A stretch of 64,000 nt of DNA. Origin: Prunella strophiata. Taxonomy: Eukaryota > Chordata > Aves > Passeriformes > Prunellidae. The position numbers were made by a program, and so were the translations under genes. The notes below the pieces were generated by a model. That model saw nothing but the letters and a program-made list of their open reading frames with translations. It was not told the DNA's origin and made no database searches. Shown here one piece after another: positions 23,739-34,905 of the stretch; position 1 is the stretch's first letter, and each line of letters opens with the position of its first letter. Location: positions 50,039,626 through 50,103,625 of the forward strand of contig JAZBQD010000014.1 in the NCBI GenBank assembly GCA_036583965.1, in the 5' to 3' direction.

Positions 23739-25246
23739 ATGGCAAAAGGAAGGTTAAGACTAACCTTTGTTCTCTACTGGATGGGAGGGAACTCAGTAAC
23801 TGCAGATGAGGAGAAGGCAGAAGTGCTTAACACCTTCTTTGCCTCAGTCTTTAGTGTGAAGATGGCTTGTCCTCAGGACAACTGTCCTCCTGGGTTGGCA
23901 GAGGGTGTCAGGGAGCAGAAGGGCCCCCCTGTTATCCAGGAGGAGGCAGTCAGAGAACTGCTGAGCAGCTTGGATGTTCACAAATCTATGGGACCAGATG
24001 GGATTCATCCCAAGGTGATGAGGAAGCTGACAGATAAGCTTGCAAAGCTGCTCTCCATCATTTACCAACAGTCCTGGCTCACTGGTGAGGTTCCAGATGG
24101 CTGGAAGCTGGCCAATGTGATGCCCATTCACAAAAAGGGTGGGAAGGAGGATCCTGATAGTTGTAGGGCAGTTAGCCTGACCTCAGTACCTGGTAAGGTG
24201 ATGGAGCTGTTTATATTGAGTGTCATCACACACAACTTACAGGATGGCCAGGGTATCAGACCCAGTCAGCATGGGTTCAGGAGGGGTAGGTCATGTTTGA
24301 CCAATCTGATCTCCTTTTATGACCAGGTGGCCTGCCTGGTGGATGCAGGTAAGACTGTGGATGTTGTCTATTTGGACTTCAGCAAGGCCTGTGGCACTGT
24401 CTCCCACAGCACACTCCTGGAAAAGCTGCAGCCCACAGCTTGGACAGGAGCACTGTGTGCTGGGTTAGGAACTGGCTGCATGGCCAGGCCCAGAGAGTGG
24501 TGGTGAACAGGGCTGCATCCAGCTGGGGCCAGGCACCAGTGGTGTCCCTCAGGGCTCTGTGCTGGGGCCAGTTCTAGTCAATATCTTCATTGATGACATG
24601 GATGAGGTTATTGAGCCTTTCATTAGTAAATTTGCAGACAACACTAAGCTGGGAGTGAGTGTTGATCTGTTGGAAGGTAGGAGGGCTCTGCAGAGAGACC
24701 TGGAACTGTTGGATGGATGGGCAGAGTCCAATAAGATGAAGTTTAATAAGTCCAAGTGCCAAGTCCTGCACTTTGGCCACAATGACCCCCTGCAGTGTTA
24801 TAGGCTGGGGATGGTGTTGCTGGACAGTGCCCAGGCAGAGAGTGACCTGGGGGTGCTGGTGACAGCAGCTGAACATGAGCCAGCAGTGTGCCCTGGGGGC
24901 CAAGAAGGCCAATGGCATCCTGGCCAGTATCAGGAACAGTGTGGCCAGCAGGAGCAGGGAGGTCATTCTGCACCTGTACTTGGCACTGGTGAGGTCACAC
25001 CTTGAGTGCTGTGTCCAGTTCTGGGCTCCCCACTTTGGGAAGGACATTGAGAGGCTTGAGCACATCCAGAGGAGAGCAACGAGGCTGGTGAGGGGCTTGG
25101 AACTCAAGCCCTGTGAGGAGCAACTGAGGGAGCTGGGAGTGTTTAGCCTGGAGAAAAGGAGACTCACCATTCTCTACAGCTCCCTGAAATGTGGTTGCAG
25201 TCATGTGGGGGTTGGTCTCTTTCACAGGCAGCAACTGACAAAATGA
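23739..25246 (+). pseudogene. CR1 ORF2 reverse transcriptase remnant in three frames
   Basis: Frame one (to 24506) carries SMGPDGIHPKVMR, PIHKKGGKEDPDSCRAVSL, the QHGFRRGRSCLTNL block and VVYLDFSKA, matching fingers and motif A of CR1 reverse transcriptase. Frame two (24559 to about 24870) carries motif B/C and [12 protein letters not shown], then the active-site box that normally reads FADD but here reads FADN (Asn codon 24640-24642). Frame three (about 24875-25246) carries the C-terminal [11 protein letters not shown] and [11 protein letters not shown] region. Loss of an active-site aspartate plus two frameshifts means the enzyme is dead. Identity is by family recognition. Confidence 0.93.
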
Positions 25247-26067
25247 GAGGACACAGTCTTTAAGCTGTGCCAAGGGAAGTATAGATTGGATATTAGGAAA
25301 ATGTTTTTCACAGAAAGAGTGATAAAGTACTGGAATGGTCTGCCCAGGGAGGTGGTGGAGTCACCATCCCTGGGTGTGTTTCAGAAAAGACTGGATGTGG
25401 CACTCAGTGCCATGGTTTATTTGAGGTGTTAGGGCATGGGTTGGACTTGATGAGCTTGAAGGTCTCTTCCAATCTAGTGATTCTGCGATTACAATACCGG
25501 AATTCTGAAAAGTGTTTGCAATGTGGGAGCAAAAGACCATCCTGTTTTTCTGGTGGTTTTTATTTTTTTTTTTTTGTAATTGTAGAGTAGTATGTTTTTT
25601 TAAGAACCTGTGGCACCTGAAGCAGGAGAGAACCCCTGCTTGATCTAGATCAATGATCTAGAGGCTCTTGCCAGTGAGTAGCATGGCACAGTTTAAAACT
25701 GTGCAAAAAAAAGAAAACTGAGCAGTGTGCATCTGGCTGTGCCAGCCAGCTGCCCACCAAAACAGCACAAATCAGTCATTCCTCATGATGGGCTGGTACA
25801 TTTGTAAGCTGAGGTACTGAGTGCTCACTTAGCATCTCAAGCACCTGTCAGCATTTCAAAATTCATACAGTAAAAGAAAGAAAAATATAAATAGGAGGCT
25901 ATATATCATAAATACAATATAAAATCATGAGACTTAAAAATTTACATTTTGATTATTGTGTTTTGAGGCTGTTGACCATTTGTTATTTTAAATAAGATTA
26001 CTTGTAGAAGTATAAGGTGAGAAACCTCCTTTAAAGGAAAATATTTGAAATTGCTCATGTGGTTGTA

Positions 26068-26075
26068 TGACGTCA
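26068..26075. promoter_or_regulatory. Full palindromic CRE motif TGACGTCA in intron 1
   Basis: An exact CREB/ATF consensus octamer lies about 580 bp downstream of the CR1 end, in otherwise CpG-poor DNA. It is the second perfect CRE in the window, the other being at 5344-5351. Function is not shown. Confidence 0.3.
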
Positions 26076-27099
26076 GGGGCTAGAGGTAGAGTTAAAATAG
26101 TGGCCAATTGAAGATCTTAGAGAAGTGGTAGTGTTCTCACTCTCACACTTGATACAACCATAGGAGATTTCAATTCATTTTATTTCAGTGTCAAATGTGC
26201 ATTGGCTGAATTCTGAGAGTGTTCTCAGGCTCATCTGCCCATTACTCATTAATCCCCTCCACGTCCACCTCTCATATTCTTGAATAAATGGTTTGGCCTC
26301 TCTGTCAGCCCCATTTCTCACTACATGAACATTTTGCCAAAGAAACAGGCAGTTACATGGTAGTTTACTCATGTAAAATTGCTCCAGCAACTTTTTCAGG
26401 GTTCTCCTTGACTGGTTTCTGCACCCCTTTTAAAGCATAATTCTTACATACCTGATGCAATTCTTTTTCCGTGTTTGTTCCTCCTCCTTTATTTGGGATG
26501 AAGAAAAACGGATTCCTGTTTTGCTTATGGCTTTCTCTGTATGGTAAAAAATCAAGCAAACACAAATCAACATGTGTTAGAACTAACCAAACACGGGGGA
26601 AAAATGTAAATTCCTTATTTTGTTTCTCTGTGAGTTTTATTTTCTGCACTGTTGCCTAATCAGCTTCAAAGGTTTATTTTTTGGTATGTCTTGAAGAGAG
26701 GACAGAAAAGATTTATGCATTTAGAAGTTGTATATGTATTTGACCAGTGTCAAGGCAGTATTACATTCAGCAGAATTCATTCAGGCATACTTAGACTAGA
26801 AATTATTCTTTTAATCCATTAGTGAAAAATACCTCCATGAAAAATTCCTGAGGATTATGCAAAGATATCCTTTAATCTGTCTTTTTTCAGTATTTTCAGG
26901 TTTTTGCTATCCACAGTGGGATTTGTAATGCATGAATCAGGCAAACAAAGTATGTTTCCTTGTGGCAGTAGCCATCTCTCTCTGTATGAGAGATTCCAAA
27001 CTTTTTGTGTGAGTGATAAGACTGTGACACAAAATCTTCTAATGCTTTATCTGAGCAGTGGCTGTCCTCATGAAAACAGGGGTTTAGATTAAAAAAAAT

Positions 27100-27290
27100 G
27101 TGTTCACTGAAAGGGTGGTCAGGCATTGAAACAGGCTGCTCAGGGTAGTGGTGCAGTCACTGTTCCTGGAAGTGTTGAAAAAAAATGTGTGGCAGTGGCA
27201 CTAGGGGATATGATAAAGTGATGGACTTCATGGTTGGACTTGATCAGTTTAGAGGTCTTTTCCAACCTTAATGATTCTGTGATTCTGTGA
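27100..27290 (+). mobile_element. CR1 3'-end fragment, sense
   Basis: A 5'-truncated CR1 tail of about 190 bp. It starts within the TGTTCACTGAAAGGGTGG text, passes through the ACAGGCTGCTCAGGG block and the GGTTGGACTTGATCAG block, and ends with tandem GATTCTGTGATTCTGTGA, the classic CR1 terminal octamers. Most CR1 copies are short 3' tails like this one. Confidence 0.92.
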
Positions 27291-29851
27291 AAAATGACAG
27301 CAGGAACAGATATGCCCTATTGTTAGGAATATGTGTGAATCTTATATAACCCGATTAGCTTTTGCAGCTGTATATTTACTATAGAAAAAGAGATTAATCA
27401 TAGTAAAACATATTACAAGTGCACTTTAGAGCAGATTAAAAATATCCTCATTGCCCTGCTGAATGGATGAAGACAGGTTCAGCTAAATCTGCTGAAGGTA
27501 ATAAGACAGTGATGAAAAAGAGATCGTTTCAGGTTACATGCAGTCAAGTGAAATACAGGAAAATGTATATGAAGCAACCAGAAAATCAAGTCCTGTTTTT
27601 GGTGAATAAGGTAATATGAGTTAATCAGCTTTTCCTAATATGATCTACATATTCTATCACAATTGTAAAGAGTGCATTTGAAAAAAACTGTAATACAGGT
27701 TTTCACGGTTTGCTTCATTAGTTAAATAATTCCTTGGATGTGCAAGAGCTTTTCAAAACACATGTAACCCTGAAATCTGCTATTCACTTGAAAGCAACAG
27801 GAAATTCAACCTCCTCTGAGTATGATTAAATCAAAGAGGTTTCATCCTCTTGCAGTGGAACTCAAAATGCTGGGTGTGCATAGACTGGGACTTACAGCAG
27901 CCAGCATGCCCATTACTGGGTCATCCAAGCTTGGCTGGTAAAATAAAGATCAGTGTTGATATTAAAATGTGAAAAAAATAACTAACTGGGATATCCCTCT
28001 CAGGGCCACATACTGGAAATAATTATGCTGACACATCTTGTTTAGATGGCTAGATGTGTGGAATCAAAATTGTTGATCTTACTACCCCTAAACCAGCTAT
28101 ATGATGCTGATACTGGACACTTTCCATCATCATCTAATAATACAACATTTGCCAAAGAAACAAGAGATGGCAATCCTAAATATTTCCCACGTACTGGGAA
28201 TTGAACCACAGCTGTGGAGGGCAAGATGATCCACAGTATGACAGAGAACTGCAGCTGGGGATGGGCAACACAGCTGATCTGTATCCAGGCTGAAGATGGA
28301 AATTATAGAGAAGTTTGAAAGAGAAAACCTAACCATCCAGTCCAGTGGGTGGGATAATGTGGTTCAGTGTAGCATTTCTGCTGCTAGATTAGATTTTTGC
28401 CCTCTCTTCTTCACTGCACCCCTGCTACCCTGCTCTAGAGCAGCAGCTGCTGCTGTGTGTGAGTAGCAAATCCTGAGCAGCAAATCCCTGGTCTCCTCCT
28501 TCTGCTGTGGCTCCCCACCATCTCCCCCCTCTACACCCCCACACTGTCACTCTGTGGCTGCAGTAGGGATCTCTCTACTGGAATGGACACAAATGTGCAT
28601 TTGGCAGCCTGTACTGCTGGAAGGGCCACTCTGTCTGTGATGGGCAGTGGGCAAGAAAATGCATTCTGTAGGTTGGTTTAAAGCCTTGGGTCAGCAGTTG
28701 GCCCATGCTGGGTTATGTCTGTCATAAAAGTAGTGATACATGGAATTCCAGACCCTGTCTTTTATCTAGCTGCTCTCCAATGTAAAGCCAGCAGGATTTC
28801 TGTTGTCTCCTGTAGTTTTGAAACCTGATGAAGAGTCCTGCTGTCTCAGTCTGGTGCTTATCTAGGTCTTCTGGGTATCTCTGAATAATCACCTGCTTAC
28901 CCTGCACCCATGAAGTCTCTGCATCTTTCAGTCTTGGACCAGTTGGTGATTTTGTTGTGTTGCAGAAGGTGAACCAGTTAGACACAAAAGTGCATTGTAA
29001 CTCTCCCAGAAAAGTGTGCAGCTGTATCATTAGTCTGTGTAAGAAGCATATGCATTGGCACCATCCCTGTTGGAATAACAGGAGGTTTTTCTGCCACAGG
29101 CAGGTATGGCAGCTGAATGAGCAACTGTGCAGTGCCCTGGAAGAAAATACAGCAGTGTGCTCCTTTTTGTAGCAAATCAGATGCTTTAGATGGCATAGAG
29201 ACAACAGATGCATTTCCTCAGTGAGTCACTGAGCTTCCCTAAAGTCCCTGCATCTCCAAGGCTTTCAGCTGAGGTGAAGCATGTTATGCTGCTCCCAGTG
29301 CAGTCAAAGCCTTAAAGGCTTAGTCAAACCTATAATTAATTAATGCTTGTGTTAGACTTAGAAGATATTTCACTAGATGAGCACTAAGTCTGTTGCTAAT
29401 GATTTTAAATCTATGAAGCAACTTCCTAAAACCCTTTGAAATTGGCAATTATAATGTTCTGTCTTACATGGGAAAGCTTTGATCACTCCAGAGCAGGAAA
29501 TTAATGCATGACTTAAACTGGAGAGATTCAGTGACAGAACAGCAGCAAACTGTGAAATACAGTGACATGGCAGCAAGCCAGAGGAAGATTTGCTGTTGCT
29601 CCTTCCAAAACTCAATTTGAAGTCATTTCAGTATTTCTGTGTTGCATAAATGACTGTGAAAGTCCAAGGGGGTCTGCAGTTGCATGTGCTTACAGTCTGA
29701 AGATAAAACTTAATTGAAGAATTTTTGCTTTCATGTCTTGTTAATTTTTTTCTAATTCCTATGCAATTACAAGGTCTACATTCTGACACAGCTCTAGAAG
29801 TGAACCTCATGAAAATCTGACTTATTCTGTCACAGGTACATAAATGTGATT

Positions 29852-29869
29852 AAAAAAAAAAAAAAAAAA
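29852..29869 (+). repeat. A18 homopolymer
   Basis: Eighteen A residues. No retroposed gene was recognised upstream. Confidence 0.9.
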
Positions 29870-30692
29870 GGTGTTAAGTATATCTGATAGCCTGTTGTTT
29901 TCTGTTCAACAGTAGGAATACTTTGCAGAGGAACTAACTAGCTCCAGTCTAGAAGCTTCATTTTTGCTGTGGTGTTTTCTGAGAGCAAAACATATGAAGC
30001 TATGTTCTGCTTGTTGTGGCTTTAGCAATGCCATCCACCAAAGTGTTTCCCTAACTTACTCATTTTTTAATGCAATCATTAGAATTAAGCAGGTTCTTAG
30101 GTATAAAACAGTCTGGTATTTGCTTGTAAACTTTTTACTCTTCCTCAAATAACTCAGTTATTAATGTGTAGAAGAGAGAAAATAAGAACATTTTAAGAAA
30201 ATAAAAATGCATTCTAAAAAGACTGCTTTTAAGGATGCTATGGGGATCTTTTTTTAAGCTGCTGTACTGCTGTCACCTGCATATAATAAGCACCTGTTCA
30301 AGGCATCTTCAGAATATTTTACTTACTTTGATTAATTGCATAATAAATTCTCCCTAGTGGCTGTTTCATTAAGTGCAAAATACTACAAGTTTGCTCCTTG
30401 AAAGAGCAAATATTATTGTAATGGTTTTATATCATAATAAAATAAATTTATATCCGAGTAAAATGAGGGGGAAAAGGTCTCTCTCTCTAATTGTCCATAA
30501 GCTTTCCACTTAGGGATTAAATGTTAGCACTGTGCCTATTGATGCAGTACCAGTACACTTCAGAAATTTTACAAACATTTGGGAAATTTAGAATTGGTTA
30601 TTGGAAATACAGCCATTTAAAATACACAATTTGTTTATTCCATTTCATGCAATATATTTATTTCATTGCATGCAGATATTAATCCTTTAAAT

Positions 30693-30795
30693 GGGCTTAT
30701 ATTAAATCCAACACATTAATTTTATAGTAATATCCAACTTATTGGCTTATATTAATATCCAACACATATTAAATTCTTAATATGTATTGGATATT
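30693..30795. repeat. AT-rich direct duplication plus 19-bp hairpin
   Basis: A block beginning GGCTTATATTA and ending CACATTAA/CACATATTAA occurs at 30693-30719 and 30744-30772. The second copy is followed by its inverse: arms at 30754-30772 and 30777-30795 are complementary over 19 bp with one mismatch and a 4-base loop. It looks like replication slippage or template switching, not a recognised transposon. Confidence 0.7.
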
Positions 30796-33700
30796 TATTC
30801 AAAAAAGAGATCTCAGGTTAAACTGACATGTGGAAATGCTATATAATCAGGGAAATGCTACCATTTATTATTTATGTATTGACAACATTTACGTGCATCT
30901 GTCAGTGACCAGGGTTTCATTGGATAAGGTACCCTATGAACACAGAGCAGGAATATGACACCTGCTCTAAGGAATTTAGAAATAAAATAGCATACAGAAA
31001 GAGAAGCTGAGAGGACAGAGAAAATGGGTGTTACTGCTAAGAAAAAGTCATATATTAGTATAAAAAGTAGTTGAGTTGGTGAAGCAGCAATTTTTCATCT
31101 TTTCTAGATGTTCCTATGAGTACCACTTTTCAAAGAGGTATTGAAAGGGTCTGTCTCAGTTCTGCATCTGTAAGGTAGTGGTAGTAATACTTTACTCAAA
31201 GGCATTTTGTGTGAACAGGAGTATGTTCACATTTCTGAAGCTCTTTCAAGAGTAAAAAGGTTGGCTCAAAGTCACAGGTGACAGGGCAGTGTCCCACTGT
31301 GAGGAGGCTGTGCAGGGAGCCTCTGCAGCCTCTGAGGAGCCAAGGCACGTGTGAAGGCAGCTCTGTTTGCAGTTCCCTGGAGCTCCTGGTGCAGCCCCTC
31401 GTGTGCTGTGCCAGCCCAGGCAGCACTTTGAGGTGAGGAAAAGCATTCCCCTGGAGACCTCCTGTATCCTGATGGCTCACCAGGAAGCTGAAAATCAGAA
31501 AAGCTTGGAACTGAACCTGGCAGTATCAACTCAAGCACGTCATTTTGCCTTCTTTGCTTGTTTGCTTTCTGCCAAGCTGGGATGATATACCCATGCTTTC
31601 TGACATTGTTCAGGAGCAAAAGTACTGCATATGTACAAGGTGCAGACACAGTACAGGCTGCACAATGGGCATGTGAGCAGCCAAGGTGTGCTGCTTTGGG
31701 TGAAAAAGGGAGCCCTTTCAGCCTGTGCACAGCCTTCCTAATGGTGTATGATTTCACACAGCATGAACATTTACACCTGAAAACATGAGTCAAAACAGCT
31801 GATCTGAACATTTATTTTGTGGTGGATTGTCTCTGATCATAATCCTAAATGGAGGTTCTCACCCTGTGTGACCTGCTGCTACCTTAGAAACCATGGGCTG
31901 CAACATGATCTTGTACCTCATGGTCCCTGAATGTCAGCATGGAGAAATGTGGGAATATCAGGTAGGCATTTGCTGTGTAAAACAAAGCTCTAACTTCTCA
32001 CAAAAGGAGCAATTATACTGAATGGCCATGTCACTGATGTTATTTTATCTAATTGCTGTAATTTAGTGTTCATATGAAGTGTGGTAGTACACTGCCACAC
32101 ACTGAAAGTTGGGTTTTCCTCATGTGTAGCAGTCAGTAAAGCTTGGGTCCATGTGTCATGTTTGATGATAATAAAAATAATGATACTCTTTTTCCCTGTG
32201 TAATTTTTCTTCATGTATCATTCTTCACACCACAAAGGCAGCATGTGAGCAGAGGTATAGGGGTGGTGGCTGTTGGCAGCTGTTTTCCATTTGCTGCCAT
32301 TTCAGTTCCACAAGGTCTTGCAATCCACATTTTCTAGGGTGGTTCCTGGTGCTGAATGAATGGGTACACTTTTCACTCCTATGCCCTCCATACTGCCTCT
32401 CCATGGGTCACCCTGCCTGCTTCTGTATTTGCTGCCAGTTACTACACTGCTGTGTCCTGACTGCAATTCCTGTCTGCAGTTCTGACTTCAGGGATGTGAT
32501 TCTCTGTATCCATTTGCTACTTGTACTTCAGAAATAAATGTTGACTTCTAAGTTGCTACCATAAGGCCAAGTACTGACATGGACAAAAATTCTGAATTGC
32601 ACAGGTGCAGTGGATAAAAACCTACATTTCTTTGAATTCTCTCTTTTAAAAAATAGCATATTTTAAAAAATGAATTAAAGAACTATTCCAGATTTCTAAT
32701 TTCTTCTGGCAAATGATAACTTGTGAGGGGAAAAAACAGTAAGAAAAGTGGTGGGTCATATTAACAAGAGGAAGAGACTTAATGGTAGTTTCCAGAGTCC
32801 TTAGTCTTTTCCAGTTCATAAAAGTCCCAGAGAGATTGAGAGAGTAAATGAAAGGAAAGAACAGCAATGGAAAAAATAAATTAAAAAAAAAAAAAGGGAA
32901 AGGGAGAAACAGGAAGGAAGGAATGAAGAAGGGAGGGAGAAAAGAAGGAGGAGCAGTGATGGGCTTGGGCAAGGAAGAGACACCACCCCCTGCCCACTTG
33001 CCCCCACTTCCACACTGCCTTGGCCTTTGAGGGTGGCCTTCAGCCCCTCCTCTCTTCTCCCTCCTCACAGGGAACTGTATGCAATCCCATTCCCCTCCTT
33101 CTCTTTCTCAGTCCCACATCTGGATGTGAACCAGATTCCTTTCAGAAAATCCTGCTCTTCTTGAACAGTTCTTGTCTGAGGGTAGGAGGGAATACTGCAA
33201 AGCAGATTCTGGGTAATTGTTACTCACTGCCTGTGGCAAGCATCCATATCTAACATTATCATACAAATTCTATTTGTACTACGTACAGTCTCAATGCTGC
33301 TCAAATCTGTGGATTTGTTGGCAATGTTACAAGTAAATTATTGAAATAGTTGTTAAAGAGTGAGTGTTGACAGTGCTATTCAGGCTGTAATGACCACTGT
33401 AACCTAAAAACTGCCAAGGAGCTTTATTGTTTTCAAAGAGAAATGTGTGTTCTTAGGCTGAAAGGTAATTTGGTTGGAATAATACATTTCATTTATAATG
33501 AATGCATCCTAAACTAATGCTGCCTTCTTGAACATTATGCAAACCTGGGATTTGAGGGTAAAACTCACTTCCTAAGGATGGCACATTGCTGCTTCTGGAC
33601 AGGACATTGGTGTGTGTTACAGACTAAACAGGGACTACTGGTTTTCACCAAAATGTCCAGACCTTTGGTAGCAACTCCTTGTGAATAAACACTTGAAGGA

Positions 33701-34318
33701 GAGTTAAAAGCCTTGGACTTGTAAGGACCATGTTGGGAAGAGTTTAGCATGCGACAGGGAACAGACAAGCTGGCATGGCAGTAAGTTCTGTAAGTTTTAA
33801 GTTTTTTTCAGGGAAACAATATTTAGAAATAAGTTTCAGCTAAATTTCACAATTATTTTAATTGGAGAAAACAACTCTAAATTCTTTTTGATGCAATAAC
33901 TGTAATGAGTACTATTTTAAGAATCCACCCAAGGCTCTAGTCATAAAGAACATGTGCTTGACTGGCTTGCATTCACTCTATAAAATAAAACTGATGTTCT
34001 TACTTGCAGCTCTAAAGAGAAAATCTCCTTTCTTTTTCCTCCATGCTGGAATTCCATGATGGCTGTGATTTCCATGTTTTCCATGGGAAAAAAAAAAAAA
34101 TCAAAAGAGAAACAAGCTGTAATTACCTATGGAAAAACAAAATGAAGTAAAGAAAGAAATTGTCAATTTTTTTTGATCAAACATCTTGACCAAAAAAATT
34201 CTTCTGCTCAGTTCTAAAGTGTGTCCATAACATTTTTGATGTACATCTACTATGCATTACTATTTTCTGATATACACTGTATAACAAATAACTTTCTAAG
34301 AGCAGGGCAATATTGGGG

Positions 34319-34905
34319 TGCTGTGGTTTAACCCCAGCCAGAACCAAGCCCCATGCAGCCACTTGCTCATCCCCCATCAGCAGGATCATGGAGAGAATCA
34401 GAAGGATAAAAGTGAGAAAACTCATGGGTTGAGATAAAAAGAGATTAATAAGGAAAGCAAAGGCCCCACTCACCAAGCAAGGCTAAACAAGGAATTTTTC
34501 CCACCTTTCCCATGGGCAAGCAAATGTTCAGCCATTCTCAGAACAGGGCTCCATCACACATAATGGTAACTTGGGGAAACAAATGCCATCACTCCAAACA
34601 TTCATCCCTTCTTCTTCCCTCCACTTGGTATATTGAGCATGATGTCATAGGGTCTGGAACATCCCTTTGGTCAGCTGGGATCACCTACTCTGACTGTGTC
34701 TCCTCCCAGCCTTCCGTGCATCCCAAGCTTCCTTACAAGCCTGGCAGTACAAATAGCAGAAAAGGCCTTGGCTCTGTGCAAGCCCTGTCCAGCAACAACA
34801 AAAACACCTCTGTATTATCAACCTTGTGTTCAGCACAAATCCAAAACACAGCCCATACCAGCCACTGTGAAAAAAATTAGCTCTACCCCAGCCAAAATGA
34901 GGACA
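34319..34905 (-). mobile_element. Solo LTR of an endogenous retrovirus, antisense to PTPRZ1
   Basis: About 587 bp. On the minus strand it starts TGTCCTCATTTTGGCTGGGG and ends GGGGTTAAACCACAGCA, text that I recognise as a widespread avian (songbird) ERV LTR family. The TG...CA ends fit a retroviral LTR. No internal gag/pol/env sequence and no second LTR lie beside it, so it is a solo LTR left by recombination between two LTRs. Flanks TGGGG and TAGGG are similar but not identical, so the target-site duplication is uncertain. An alternative edge three bases inward is possible. The open frame within it (about 122 codons on +) is not a gene. Confidence 0.8.

Larger units (their letters stand above)
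21600..25491 (+). mobile_element. CR1 non-LTR retrotransposon, nearly full length, sense to PTPRZ1
   Basis: About 3.9 kb of avian chicken-repeat-1 LINE: ORF1 remnant with SGNH-hydrolase motifs, ORF2 endonuclease, ORF2 reverse transcriptase, and the typical 3' UTR ending near 25491 with GATTCTGCGATT, a diverged form of the CR1 ATTCTRTG terminal octamer. The typical CR1 3' text (start near GATTGGATATTAGG, then GGTCTGCCCAGGGAGGTGG) is clear at 25286-25360. CR1 elements are often 5'-truncated; this one is unusually long. The 5' boundary is approximate and I see no target-site duplication, which CR1 often lacks. Several frameshifts and stops show it is inactive. Confidence 0.93.

Noticed and set aside
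23844..25273. Minus-strand open frames (95-198 codons) across the CR1 element
   Set aside because: These are antisense shadows of the CR1 ORF2 coding region on the + strand.
28722..29213. A 163-codon minus-strand open frame
   Set aside because: It has no recognisable domain, and other overlapping frames are open too. It lies deep in intron 1, antisense, without promoter or splice signals. A length like this is expected occasionally in 64 kb.
31272..31811. A 179-codon minus-strand open frame in a GC-richer patch
   Set aside because: No family resemblance. Locally raised GC content explains the fewer stops, and opposite-strand frames are also open.
34512..34880. A 122-codon + frame
   Set aside because: It lies inside the LTR, on the strand opposite to it, and has no protein similarity that I recognise.
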